A stretch of 64,000 nt of DNA, from the NCBI GenBank assembly GCA_023374025.1, contig SIJG01000065.1, positions 729,496-793,495 on the forward strand, given 5' to 3'. The notes under the pieces are model-generated. The model saw nothing but the letters and a program-made list of their open reading frames with translations, was not told the DNA's origin and made no database searches. Of the stretch, positions 44,883 through 56,727 are shown in pieces. Both the position numbers and the translations under genes were made by a program. Position 1 is the stretch's first letter, and every line of letters begins with the position of its first letter. This DNA comes from Heterodera schachtii. Lineage: Eukaryota; Nematoda; Chromadorea; Rhabditida; Heteroderidae.

Positions 44883-45949
44883 CTATGCCGTCGTCGTGTT
44901 ACGTGTGAATTGGCGCATAATTTTCATTTTCGGCAATTTTGGCACCAATGGCAATTTGTATTTGATCATTTCGCAGGCTAACTCAAAGAGGTACTCGTAA
45001 CATTCCAACATCATTTTGGTAGACTGCCAGCAGTGAGAGCCGAACACAAAAAAGCCGTGGCCACGCACCAAAATGGCCGATGCCTTCGAAATTTTGGGGA
45101 AGAGTGAACGGTGGGAAGGACTCACTTCTGTGTATTTGTCCAAAGTTCGGAGCAAAACAGGCTAAAAGGGAGGAGAAATGTGAAAAAAGCCGAAGAAAGG
45201 CAAAGGGAACAGCCCAGCAGAAGAGAGACAAACACTCACACTGAGCATTTGTTCGTTTAACTCAGAATCAACAATAGGCACAACGAGGCGGTCGACGTTG
45301 TCGAGACGGAGTCCGCTGCTGCGATTCTCGACCCCCTGAATCATCTCCTGGTTTTGGATGGCGAATTCGTTGCCCGTGACCAACTGAGAGACAAGATTTG
45401 CGTATTTGGAGTGGGTGTGAATTACGCAGTTCAGACCTGAGATGGAAAAAAGCACAGAAACATCGGCCGAATCGAACGGCGGACAATGGAAAAGCCGCCG
45501 GACGGGGAATTCGTCTAACCATGCCAAATGCCCTCCCCCCAATGGGATTTGTCAGCCTCCGTTGGCACCTGTGTTCATTAACAGTCCGCAGGTGGCACTC
45601 GGAACACTCGCCGCGTTTTGCGGCCGTTTCAGTACTGTACCAGTCGCAGCATCAATTACAAACAGATCATTTCTGAAAGAAAACAATGGAAATTGACGAG
45701 TTCCTTCGGCAACGAACTCGGACACTTTCTCCTTCTGTACCGAAGTGGGCGAACCGAACACGGCGCCGTTGCAAAGGACCGCCATCCCTCCGCCGTTATC
45801 GCGCATCCATCCCAACGCGTAGAAATGTCTGATCAGTTCGGCAAGCCTGGCCGGAGTGATCGGGCTGTTGTCCTGCAATTAAGAATTCCGTCTGATCGGT
45901 GTTCTTTCTTTTTTTACTTTTCACTCACTTCGATGAACAGATCTCGCAT
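44883..45949 (-). CDS. apip: Methylthioribulose-1-phosphate dehydratase (APIP/MtnB)
   Basis: Minus-strand multi-exon gene of the class II aldolase/adducin family. The start MRDLFIE is at 45949, followed by [32 protein letters not shown] and [13 protein letters not shown], then the zinc site IHTHSK (about 45400). NQEMIQGVE carries the catalytic Glu equivalent, and the third zinc His is in [14 protein letters not shown] (about 45070-45030). The end is [13 protein letters not shown] and a short tail, with the stop at 44883. The enzyme dehydrates methylthioribulose-1-phosphate in the methionine salvage pathway, in the cytosol. All metal ligands and the catalytic Glu look present, so it should be active. 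Length is close to normal. Confidence 0.9.
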
Positions 45950-46612
45950 CTTTTTTAATTTATGGTGAATTAATGTTATTTTAATGAATATTGCTTATTT
46001 TTGCGTTTGATTTCCTTTCATAAATATTATATTATTTTGTCGAAATGAGAGAGAGAGAAAATGAATGTCAGATGACGGACAAAACGAAATGGAAGTGATA
46101 AGGAGCAAAGGGAGGGGAGGGGGGGGGGGGGGGGACAGGGGACACCAAACAATGAACCGTTCAAAAACCAAAAAAAAACGGGGAGAGGGGGGGGGGGAAG
46201 AAAAGTGAGAAAGAATATCCATGGCCAAACTCAGGAAAAAAACGCAAATCGACATAAAATTAATTCGAACCGATTAAAAAACCAACAAAAGGGGGTGGTT
46301 GGTTCTGTCTTATCTTTTAATTTGACAGAAGCCTTCTTTTGTAATGCTGATAAAAGCAATTTTTGCTTATCTTTCGTTTATCTTTTGCAGGATTTGCAAT
46401 TTATTTGATTGACAAAATGGTCAAATTAGTAGTTTTTGAAAAACGACAAAATTAATGAAAGAACAAAAATGCATATTTATACAGGGAATTGGAAAAGCCA
46501 TTTCAATCACCGGAGGAAATGAGAAGATGCGTTCATTGATCAGTAGCACCTGAACAAAAAGAAATGATTAAACGAGGACGGAATTGACCAGCCCAAGAAC
46601 AAACTAAAAATA
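45950..46612. other. Intergenic with G-runs
   Basis: Between the SELENBP-like gene and APIP, both on minus. G-rich runs at 46113-46135 and 46183-46197. No gene seen. Confidence 0.5.
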
Positions 46613-48732
46613 CTAATTCAAATGCAGCCGCCCGAACGCACTTTTAATAAGCATTTCACGCGCCAAATAAGGTCCTTTAGGCAATTCATCCGAGTGGTCA
46701 AAACGGACGCAGAATTTGCTGTTTACTTTCAGTCCGCCACCTTCCGAAGTGACAACGTCGAGTTGGACCATAGTCGAGCCCTCTCTTAAATTGAAAAAAA
46801 TTCCCATTAGAAAATGAAACTTAGGCTCACAAAAACTTACTCGGCCAATTTCGGATAAAATTGCACGTCCCATGGGTAGTACAAAGAATTAGTCACGTAA
46901 AGGCAACGTCCGTCAGGGCTCAGCTTCAATTTGTGAGGCCCTCCCAACATTTGCTGTCCGTTCTCGAATTGAACAGCCTCCGGTTGGCTCTAATTGAAAA
47001 TGATCAAACAATTAGAAATAAAAGGCCAATGCCTCTTGCCTTGGGCTGTTCGTCCTCACAAATTGTGACCCCCGAACCCTTCAGAAGGCTGCCCCCGACA
47101 AAACACTAAAGGCCAAAAGTAATGCAGCAGTGAATGTTGGTTGCTTCACCACCTGAGCAACCATTTTGATGTTAAAAGGGTCGGAAATGTCCCATTGGCG
47201 AACATCGCCATGAAGCCAATTCGAAGTGAACAAAAACTTAAAACTGACATAATAAATAACCGAAGTATTTGCGGGGGGGGGGGGGGCAAAAAGTGTAAGA
47301 GATCGGTCGACGAACTGCAGAAAACATCAGAATTACCCGATCATCAGACGAAATGACCTGAAAGGAAGCGAAAGATGCGCCAAAGGGCGAACGAATTACC
47401 AAATCGGAAGTAAACGCGGGCATTTTGGGCAGAGCCCAGTTCATGGAAACCAACTGAATTTAGAAAATCAATTTTGCGAAGGGCATTCACCGACCAAATC
47501 CTGAACAAATTGTGGCACGAAACTGGGACACTGCCAACCGTCCACTTTCTTAGGGGGAATATGAGCGGCCAAACAATGCCGGAAGGATTCTTCGCCCTCC
47601 TAAAACGGAATGCCTTTGTTTAAATCCATTTGATTTTATTAATTTCATTTTATTTGGCCATTTTTTTAATCCTCGCCTCTCTCCACAAATGGTAAATTGC
47701 CGAGCCGAGAAGAGTGCACACAAAAGCATGGCATTTGTCGGCGTTGTGCAAAAAGCGCACGGCCATTGGCATCCATCCGCAGTCGCCCTCCAAAGCGATG
47801 GTTTGGATCAGTCGGCGCTGGCGCCACTCCCAAACATTCACTTCGTTGCTGTAATGACCTGAGATGGGGCCAGCCAAGTTATTACAAGCGGATGGAGAAG
47901 AGAGAGTCACCGTTTGTCACGTCTCTCGGCCGAAGTCCGCCGCGGAATTTGGCCGGCGTTCCCCACCCGACGCTCAGCAAAACCTGACGAATCGACTCAA
48001 TTGGTAAAAGTGCATTTTAATGTCTCACATTTTGTTTGGTTTGAATGCAGAAATCTGTTCCGCCAAATTTTGTGCCTTTTTGCGCTTCTTTCTCTGCCCA
48101 AAATCCGATTGGTTCGAAAGTGAGACGGTCCAACAGCAGAAAATTGCCTTAACCGTTTAAAAATTCGCAAGGAATCGCCATTGGGCAAAGGCACCAGACC
48201 ATTGTTCTCCATCCGATCGTCTCCCATTGTGCCAATAATCACTGAATCGGAGGCACAGCAAACTCTGCCCGGACAACTGACACCAAGCGAAGTGAGCGTC
48301 GAAGGCTCAATTGTCTAGACAAAATGATTTTAGCAAAAGATGAGAGGAAAGAATTCATTTGAGTGCCTTTTCCAATTTCAATTCCTTTGGGTCGGATGTG
48401 TCCACAACATAAATCCGACCACTGCCAATTGAGGTGACAATCAAACGATCGGAAGAACAGCAACACAAATTGTTCAGTTCGTCACCCTCATTGGGCATTT
48501 CAAGCACAGAAATGAGCTAAAGATGAAAATTTAAAACAGTCAAAAAGATTTTGTAAGATTTTTTGTTGTATTGCCTTTCCATAAGTTTGACTGTCGGGGT
48601 TTATGTCTAAGGAAGCAATGCAATCTAAAAATTGAGGTGATTTTGAATGTATTTTTTGTTTTTTTTTTATATACCTGGATAAGTGGCCAAAGGATTCCGA
48701 GGAGAAGAACAGTTTGGAAGTGCAACAAACAT
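46613..48732 (-). CDS. Divergent SELENBP/methanethiol oxidase-like protein
   Basis: Minus-strand multi-exon gene of the selenium-binding protein (SBP56/SELENBP1) family. The start MFVALPNCSSPRNPLATYP is at 48732 (first intron from about 48675), then ASLDINPDSQTYGKAI, EMPNEGDELNNLCCCSS, SGRIYVVDTSDPKELKLEK, SDSVIIGTMGD and SVGWGTPAKFRGGL. NEVNVWEWRQRRLIQTIALE, then MPMAVRFLHNADKCHAF and EGSTMVQLDVVTSEGGGLKV complete it. The fold should be the family's seven-bladed propeller. Key residues are missing: DELHHxGWNxCSSC is DELNNLCCCSS; the HTSHC stretch is CPGRVCC; RHN and NPAHVEAG become KQN and RPRDVTNG. The N-terminal CGPGY segment is also absent. Methanethiol oxidase activity is therefore doubtful. 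Confidence 0.85.
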
Positions 48733-49591
48733 TAGCAGAGAAATGACTCAAAAAATTTTGCTAAAGGGTCCTTCCTTATATGTATGAATTTACAATTTAC
48801 ATATTAGGTAAAATCCTTAGGCATTTTCTTTTTTCTTTGTAAAATGTATTACGAATTTATGGTAAATGGAATCGGAATTACATTGTAGGCAAAGGATGTT
48901 CAAATACACCTCGCTCGTGAAAAATTACCGAAACGGGACTTACTCTTGGATCTTGCCAATTCAATTTGGGCTCCTACTTCAAAAATGCATGGTTGACAGC
49001 GGTTTTTGTGATAATAAAGGGGAAAAAGGATGGAGATTCGAGTTCGCTCTACAACATTATATTTTTACTTTATTTATCAAAATTCTTAATTGAATTGCTT
49101 CCTATCTTAAACAATTCTATTTTTTAAATTAAATGTATTTTAGGCACAAAAAATCACGAAATAGGCACAAAAATATACAAATAAAAATTTTATTAACGCT
49201 TTTTATGTAGCAAAACACATAAAAATTTAAATATTTCAATTTTAAAGAAATTATTAAATATTTTTTAAGGTTTTCTTTCGATTGAATAAGGACATTACTA
49301 AAGACCAATTGCAAATGTTTTAATTAGGTAAGAATAGAAAGTGTGTAAATGGTTAAATTGTGTTTTTTAATAAAATTCCTTCAGCAAATTGCACGTAAAT
49401 TCAAAGGATGTTGTGAAGGGAAGCAGCCAACAGATTGATATCCGAACGAAGCTGAAAATTTGAAAATTATGTAGCCATAACCCTTTTGGTAATTTGTTTG
49501 TCCATCTCCCGACCACCATTTTTTGACTTGAAAGCATGTTTTCGATGTCCCCGGATGCGATTCGAACAAAGTCGAATTTCGCATTTATTTG
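48733..49591. other. Intergenic, AT-rich
   Basis: Between TPH (3' end at 49592) and the SELENBP-like gene. Very AT-rich at 49080-49400. No gene seen. Confidence 0.5.
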
Positions 49592-52277
49592 TTATTCTGA
49601 CACAAAATTCAGTTTGGTCTCTGTTTGCATTATTACTGAATTGACGGCCAACATCAGAGAACGTTTGTTGTTCAGCACTTCCACTGATTCTGTGTACGGA
49701 TTGTAGCGGACAACGAAGGGGCGGTTCATATTGGAAGTGAATGTGCTGAAAAGGACGGAAAGTGCCAAAATTAGAAATTGGCACTTATTTTTGAGAATTT
49801 ATTGGAAAAGCACCGAAGCTTTTGTTGAGCTTCTTCAAAGTTTCGCGTGAAGAAGTAGGCGGTCTGGAAGGTGGTGATCAGACACTCCTGCTGCACCACT
49901 CTGTCCGGGTCAAAGCGCAAAATCGCCGAATTTCCCTCCACCGCGTGCTGAAAGAGCGGAGGAACAAAGCTGAAGGGTGAACAGCTTTATCCACCTGAAG
50001 TTCGCCTGCACTTGAAAGAAGTCCTGAAAATGAACAGAAAATGCAGCGGAATACTGAAGGCAAACGGTCAAACTTTTACCGGCTCCGTAAATTTTGAATT
50101 TCGGCAGCTTTTTGCTGCTGTCTTTGTCGGCCGCGCATCCATTTGCCATTTCGTCCTCCGCCGTTTCACAATTCGATGGTCCATTTTTAGGGGCTAAGTT
50201 GGGAACAATTCCTTTGGAAGAAGCAGAATTAAACAATTTCGAGCTCCGGAATGATTGTTCGAAATGCCAAATACGATGAAAAGCCTCGTGCTTTAGAAGC
50301 TTTTGATTTTTTAAAATGGCCTTTCCTTTGCCAAAATGACTCTGTCGCCCAATTGGCACCCAATGGGACCAATTATAAGCACAACTTGCTGAGTCAGAAG
50401 AACAAAGCCCAAATTCGATGGAGAAGAAATAGAGCTTGGGGAAAAGGTTAGGAAAAAAGAACAAAAGAGCGATACCGTAGCCAATTGTCGCAAATCTTAA
50501 CAAAATCCGATGACTGATTGACTAACATTTACCATTGACCGTCTTCTGACGCCCCAAGCGAAGCCTAAAGCACAATTAGATAATAAGAAAACTCGGCACT
50601 TACCAGGCCAATCTCTTGGGAAAACTGAGCAAAGTCTGTGAATTAACAATTGCTAATTCCCCTAACTTTTTCATGCCATTGCCTGGGTCAGCAAAAAGTG
50701 CCATGTGTCCCATCAGTTCATGAACGGTGTCGGGCTCCGGCGTGTAAAAAGGGTCGGCGTGGTGGCGAATGTACTGAGTGCAGTTGAACACGCGAACTGA
50801 CCAAGCCGGTGGGCCGGGGGGTGGGAGATTCGCGAAATTTACGCCAACTCACACGCCAAGCCGGCCAAAAAGTCCCGAGCACTCAAATAGCCGGCGACTG
50901 GGCGGACGCGGAAGCCAGTTTTTGCTAAGGCAGTCGCAAATGAGCGGAAATGCATTGAAAGGCGCCTCACCCTTCAGAAAGCGGCTTACATCCTCCAGCT
51001 GGGGGATATTGTCCGCACTGTAACCGCAGTGGCGCTCCAACAGCTCGAAATTGTCCAAAAACTGTTGGCACGCGTACTTCCGGTGGAGTTCGCGCAATTT
51101 GCGGTAGATAGTTTTCCTTCGTTTCAAGTGGTTTTCCTCGCGTTCGCTTCTTCCTTTGCCCTCGCTTACCAAGTGCACTTTTCGCGCTCCGTGAATTCCA
51201 CCCGGGGGATTTGCTCGCCCCTGGCCAAGTGATCAATCGGTCAACGACCGTCCGTCCGCCCCCCCCCCGCCCACATTTTGTAATTCATCGCCAATTCCGC
51301 GAACATCATCCGACGACGTCGATATTCCTCGTCTTTGAAGCCCTTAAGCAGAACAAATGGACCCACCAAATGTCTGCTCACCGGATGTTCTGCGTCCAAA
51401 CCGGCACCGTACATAATGACACGTTTCGAACAAATGTCCAAGTCGTAAATTGACTTGGGAAACCACGGAGAGCCGGACAAAGCATCTGAGCAAAAACAGA
51501 AAATGTGCAAGTTAATTTTGAACTGTTGTCCGTCAAAATAAAATGCATCCGAAAAATAAATCCATCCGACTTTTACGTTGGCCAATTAAATAGTTTTGAT
51601 AAATCCCAATTCCGATTCCCACTCTTTTCCTTACCCGCTGAGCCGGGGTCCGATGGTTCAACTGCCCCTTTGGGTGCGAATGTTCGCGTCAGTTCATGAA
51701 CGACGAACCCAGCCCGTTGGATGTCCGCTAGCACATCGTTGCCGCCGGTGGCGCCATCCAACTCCAACTCGAGCAGTACTTCCAATTGGTCGCACTGTCC
51801 GTCCTTTGGGTCACGCGACTCGAAATGTTTCAGTTGGACCCCTTTCTATGCAAAAACAGAGAATTGAGCAAATGATGAGCAAATTCGAAGTTTGAGGGAC
51901 TGCCTGAAGTGCGGACAACATTTTGGTGAGCGATGGGACGCCTTTCTGTGCTCGGACGACCACCGTGAGAAGCGCGGCGCCCGCCTCCTCCAGCGACTCG
52001 TCCGTCTCCGCGATGGTCAGTTCCTTCTTCAGCTCCATGCCGTCGTCGCCCTCCGGGAAGAAGGGAATGCCCAAACTTCCGCTGCGTCGGAAACGCCGCT
52101 TCAGCTCCTCCAGGCGATGTTCGCTCCTACGGACGGACTTTTATCGCAACAAAATTCGTTGCTCTCCAACTCCAAATTACCAACTCCGAAACTTTTTTTT
52201 GAAGTTCCGTCGATCCCCGACAGTCCCAAGCCCAAAAGTCAAAAGCCCGAAACATTTGCGATCCAATTAAACTCATT
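49592..52277 (-). CDS. tph-1: Tryptophan 5-hydroxylase
   Basis: Minus-strand multi-exon gene of the biopterin-dependent aromatic amino acid hydroxylases. The N-terminal regulatory part has an ACT-like segment ([36 protein letters not shown]). The catalytic domain begins [20 protein letters not shown], with [30 protein letters not shown] and [20 protein letters not shown]. The iron ligands are in HELMGH (about 50704-50724) and the Glu of [23 protein letters not shown] (about 49890-49850) is the tryptophan-hydroxylase version of this stretch, not the tyrosine or phenylalanine one. The end is [17 protein letters not shown] and a short tail, stop at 49592. It makes 5-hydroxytryptophan, the first step to serotonin. 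Intron 50682-50636 is GC-AG. The first exon is uncertain: [18 protein letters not shown] at 52277 is the candidate start, but its junction to the next exon does not fit cleanly. Confidence 0.88.
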
Positions 52278-53476
52278 TTGTCATGCTTAAGCCCTTTACT
52301 GAGCCTTTTAATGCTTTGTTTTATTTTATTCTTTCACATTGATGTTGACATTGTCCTCCGAGCCGGCGCCTTTTGGTTGTAATAGAGAAATTTCATTCCG
52401 GAAGCCATTTTGTGGTTATTTTATTCAATGATGACCAATGCGTAATGCAAAAAGAAGATGGTTAATTAAAGTGAATTCAGTTAAAAATGGAATTTTCAAT
52501 TTAAATTATGGCAATTAAAACGAAGAAAATATTCAAAAAATAAAATGATGGCCATTCTGTGCGCTTTGTTAAAATAAGCACGGCGTATTCATTCTCAAAA
52601 TGCCTTTGAGACACCTTTTGCCATTTTTTCTGATGAATGAATGGCCCTTTCGCTGCGTTTTTTCCTTTTTTTCGTTACCCTCTCACATTTCTTCTCATTG
52701 CTTTACAAAAAATAATTGGCTTTTGGCAAATTTATTTCACGGAAAAGGAAACGAAGCACACACACAAATATGTTATTTCGCACTTTTTCGGCAAAACGAT
52801 TTACTTAAAATGGCAAAAGGGGAAAAGGTGAAAAATGGAACAATTTGGGAGGCTAGCGCCGGACATTTCGACAGTGGACATTTGGACAAAAACGGACAAT
52901 TGGACAGTGCTCATTAAGACAGTGAATGACTCATTTTTCTTATTCAAAATGGCTAGAAATGAAAAGATTTTTTTTAAATTATTAATTCTCTTATCAAAGT
53001 CCACTGTCCAATTGTCCGGTCACGATTTGACTCTGACAAATGATGAACGAACTCCCGAAATTCCATTAATATGTTGATTTTAAAGTTTGATTTGGGGGAT
53101 TCCATTTGAAGCGGTGGAGAGGAAAAAAAGGGTGCGAACATCGACAAAATACCGTAGTAAAATGAATTGCAAAAAAATGAAATGGTAGGAGATTTTAAGT
53201 GAAGGGAGTGAGTGTAAACTGATGAGGATGGATTGTGAGAAATTGAGAATGGGAAATATTTTCAAAGAAGAATAATTGGTGAGACAATGGCAAAGGCCCA
53301 ATGCCTTTCCACTCACCAAACAGTGAATAATTTATTGGAATGGCACGAGAAAAGACTCGGCCGAAGCCCTTTCAGTGCTCGTTTTGGTGGCATTGGCACT
53401 TAAAATTTGAACAAAAACCGCGGAAGAAAAGGAATATTTTTCTCTTTTTTCGATTTTAACATAAATGGGTGACTTA
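52278..53476. other. Intergenic, upstream of TPH
   Basis: Promoter side of TPH and 3' flank of the nicotinic receptor gene. Contains a small inverted repeat (52893-52909 with 53002-53018). An alternative TPH first exon could lie near 52410 (MASGMKFLYY). No other gene seen. Confidence 0.45.
52893..53018. repeat. Small inverted repeat
   Basis: CGGACAATTGGACAGTG at 52893 and its exact complement at 53002-53018, separated by 92 bp of AT-rich DNA. A GGACATTTGGAC-like string precedes the left arm. Possibly a decayed palindromic element. Confidence 0.6.
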
Positions 53477-56400
53477 TTAAAAAAGTAATGGTTTTGGTGG
53501 GAATTTTGTGGTGATTGGCATTCGGTAATCCGTCAAACTCGGGGCGGAGAACCACGTGTAGAGAGTGCCGACGAGGATGGTCACGGAGAAGAAGACCAAC
53601 ATCAGACGATCCAACACCATGGCCACGAAAATCCAATCGGAGTGCAGCTGAAAGGGCAAACGGAAGGCCAAGGATTAAAGTTTCCATTTTGAGAAAGCTA
53701 TTGCCAGATTTTAAGGGGATTGATGACCCGGATGTACAAAAGTCACCACCAGGAAAATATTAGTATTTTTAATGTCGTTGTTAGAAAAAGGAAAGGAGCT
53801 TGGTCTTCCGTAGTCCCAACAATTTTGCGACACGGATTTTGTGGAAATCCCGGCCCCGTCATAGCCCTATCAAATCCGGTAAATGCAGGGTTTTCAGGCG
53901 GGAAGCCGTGTCCCGACCAGGGATGACACGAGCAGGTCCAACTCGGCCAAGTCCGAGTCGGACGGACTGCAAATCGCTCGTGAAGGAGCGCTAACTAAAC
54001 TCGACCCGGCATTTTGAAAAGGCATTCCTTTCGGCCCTTTCGCTTTTCAATGCTTTCCATTTCATCTGATCTCTTTTTTACATCTTTGTTTCGGCGAGTT
54101 CGGTGCACCGTTTGTTCAATGTAACGAATGTTTCTGTTCATTCGATAAACGCGGCGTCGAAGCAATTCGGGCACGGCGGGGAAAGCGTCGGTCGACCGGC
54201 GGAGAAATGCCACGGCATTTGGGGGACTGATTTTAATTTAAAAGAAAAGCATTACCCCAAAAACCCTTCGCACTTCTGTGCGCTCCCCAAAATGTTTTTT
54301 GGCTGCGTTTTGTCCGTTCCGTCGCCCATTTTGCCCCACCGTTGGAAATGGTCCTCCAATGTTCGGAAGGCATTCATTGGCAGTGATTTCTGCTGGCAAA
54401 GGAAAATAAAAATGCCATTTGATACTTAGTGCCAACTTGGCCACTCTTCCGCAGAGGTGAGCTTGGCGGATGGTAATTGTAATAACGGCCGAAGAGTTTT
54501 ACGAACAAATGGCGGACGAAGGGAGGCATAACATTGGCATTACGGTAGTGCGTGTTCTGTGGGGGGACGGTACGGTGTGTGCTGCATTCGCTTTCCTTTC
54601 CCTCAGCGTTTTCCCTCCTCAGACAATTACAGTACCACTGGTTACCTCGACGATTACGGTCATCACGACGGATGCAGTGACCATGCACATCTCAAAAGAA
54701 GCAGAACTAAGACTAAAGCATAATCACATAATTATTACGGTAAAGATTAGATATTTGCCGATCAGAGGAGTTGTCAGCGAAGTGGGAGGAATGATTTCGA
54801 TCTGATCAAAAGGGAGGGGAAATATCAAAAAGGGCGGAAAAGCGAAGAAATTAGAGAAAAACATTACCAATAGAAGGAAGAACACGGTAAGTGAGACGAG
54901 AATATTGATGCACAAATTGATCTGACAAATGAGGGGAAAAGTCGGTGGATGAGTTGTGATTGGCCAGAACAGAAAAGCGGGGAACGGCGGAACACTTTCA
55001 AACGGAACCGGGAATAGAAAAGCCGGGATTTCCCAGTCAGTCTCGGTTCTGAGTTACCCTAATGAACAATGGGCGGGGGCGGGGGGTGAATAAAGGGGGA
55101 GTGGTTAATAATGAGTGAGTGATGACTTTGTTGTGCGATTGGCTGGGAAGGTAAAAGACAAAAGATGTCAGAATGGCAATGCCAACGCAAGGGATCATCA
55201 GATTGACAGTGTAGAACAACTGTAAAGCAGCACAACGCCAAATGTTAAGTTACAACAAAAGCACAATTTACTTTTTTCCGGCGAATTTTCAAAAAGTAAG
55301 TGATGTCGATCACTCTGAAAAGGAGGGACAAACAAAGCAAAGTTTGAAAGGCAACGCCTTCTGTTCACAGTCTGCTGATTTAATGGCATTTGCAATCAGC
55401 AGACTCTTTGATCTCCAAAGACAGTCTTTGCCAATTAAGCTGATCCTAATGCACTTTTGAAACTCACGGGTAGTCACAGCATGGGTAACGCTTCTCGTGA
55501 CGCCTTCCGGTGACCTTTTGGTTAAGAATGGAAAGCAACAAATCATATCACATAAAAAAGTAAATAAGCTAATAGCGAAGCATACAGAAAGCAATTCGAA
55601 CTCCACAGACTCCTGATACTCGCTGATGTCCACGCCCAATTCCACGTTCCAAACGGTGCCGTTCTCCTGGCTGACGTGCTCCACCACGTCGGTGTCCAAC
55701 TGCAACATTTGCCCGTGACAGTTTCAACAAAAAGGGCAAGTGAAAAAACCCACGTGGACCATGTCAAGCTCAAATCCGCCGTAGGTCCATGAGCCTAAAA
55801 ATTGCGGACGGACTTTTAGCCGAGGGGCGGGGAAAGTGAACGGACCGAATTTCATGTAACATTCCTGCTCATCGTAAGGAAACCATTTGATGTCAATGGC
55901 ACACATCGAATTGTACACCACCTGAACAGAACACCACCGGTCGGTGGACAAAGAAACGGGGGACCGAACCGGCGGTTCCCAAAAAACGCTGCCATTCGCA
56001 TAAACATCCGCCTTGGTAATTGCAGCAATTGTCGGAGAGCCGTGGGCGTTGTTGTAGAGGATTATGTCCATTAAAATAATTAATCAACGCCAACAAATTA
56101 ATTGTCGCAAATGTTAACGCACTGGGACCCAAATGAGTTGTCCGGGCACATGGAGCATTGTCACATTGCCGTACTGAGTTGGTTCCCAAGAGAGTCTTAA
56201 GCAATGCTCGGCAAAATCAAAAGACAAAAAGTGCCATTCAAACCGCTGATCAGACCATCGCTGAAAAGTGGGCAAAATGGGAAGTTTAGCAAAAAAAAAC
56301 CCCTAAAATGCCAACACTCACATGAATGAGTGACCCTTTTGTGGTGAGCACTTGATTCTTCTCGTGCTTAGAAGGGACAAAATTGGCAAGTTTATTCCAG

Positions 56401-56727
56401 AAAAGTTGGAGTAGCAAAAAAGCACACCACGTCGAGAATTTGGGCGAGTTTAAATTTGAATTGGATTTCGATGGCATCAGAAGGACTTTTGCCGGGCCGC
56501 ACCAATTTATTGTACCTTTATAATATGTATTAATAATATATAAAACAATTATTTATTAGCATGCAAAATAAGGCCGGACTAAAGAAGAACTGAGTTGACC
56601 TGCTGAGAAGGTCTTCGAAAAGCCGAGAAGACATTTGATTAGCCATCACAGAGCCAAAAACTAAACAGAAGGGTAAACGAAGCCAAAGAAAACATTTGCA
56701 AATGAAAAAAGCATCCGACATTTTCAT
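53477..56727 (-). CDS. Alpha-type nicotinic acetylcholine receptor subunit
   Basis: Minus-strand multi-exon Cys-loop receptor. A signal peptide ([18 protein letters not shown]) is followed by [20 protein letters not shown] and [22 protein letters not shown] and [12 protein letters not shown] lie in the ligand-binding domain. The Cys-loop is [15 protein letters not shown] (about 55905-55860). Loop C has KRYPCCDYP, the adjacent cysteines that define alpha subunits. M1 is [21 protein letters not shown]2 [13 protein letters not shown], followed by EIIPPTS, and M3 [16 protein letters not shown]4 is [18 protein letters not shown] near the C terminus. It resembles levamisole-receptor alpha subunits such as UNC-63/UNC-38. 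Before M2 the usual GEK/HEK is SHNK, with Asn at the -1' position in place of Glu. The M3-M4 loop exon (54000-54240) is basic; 53700-54000 is intron-like. Confidence 0.88.
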
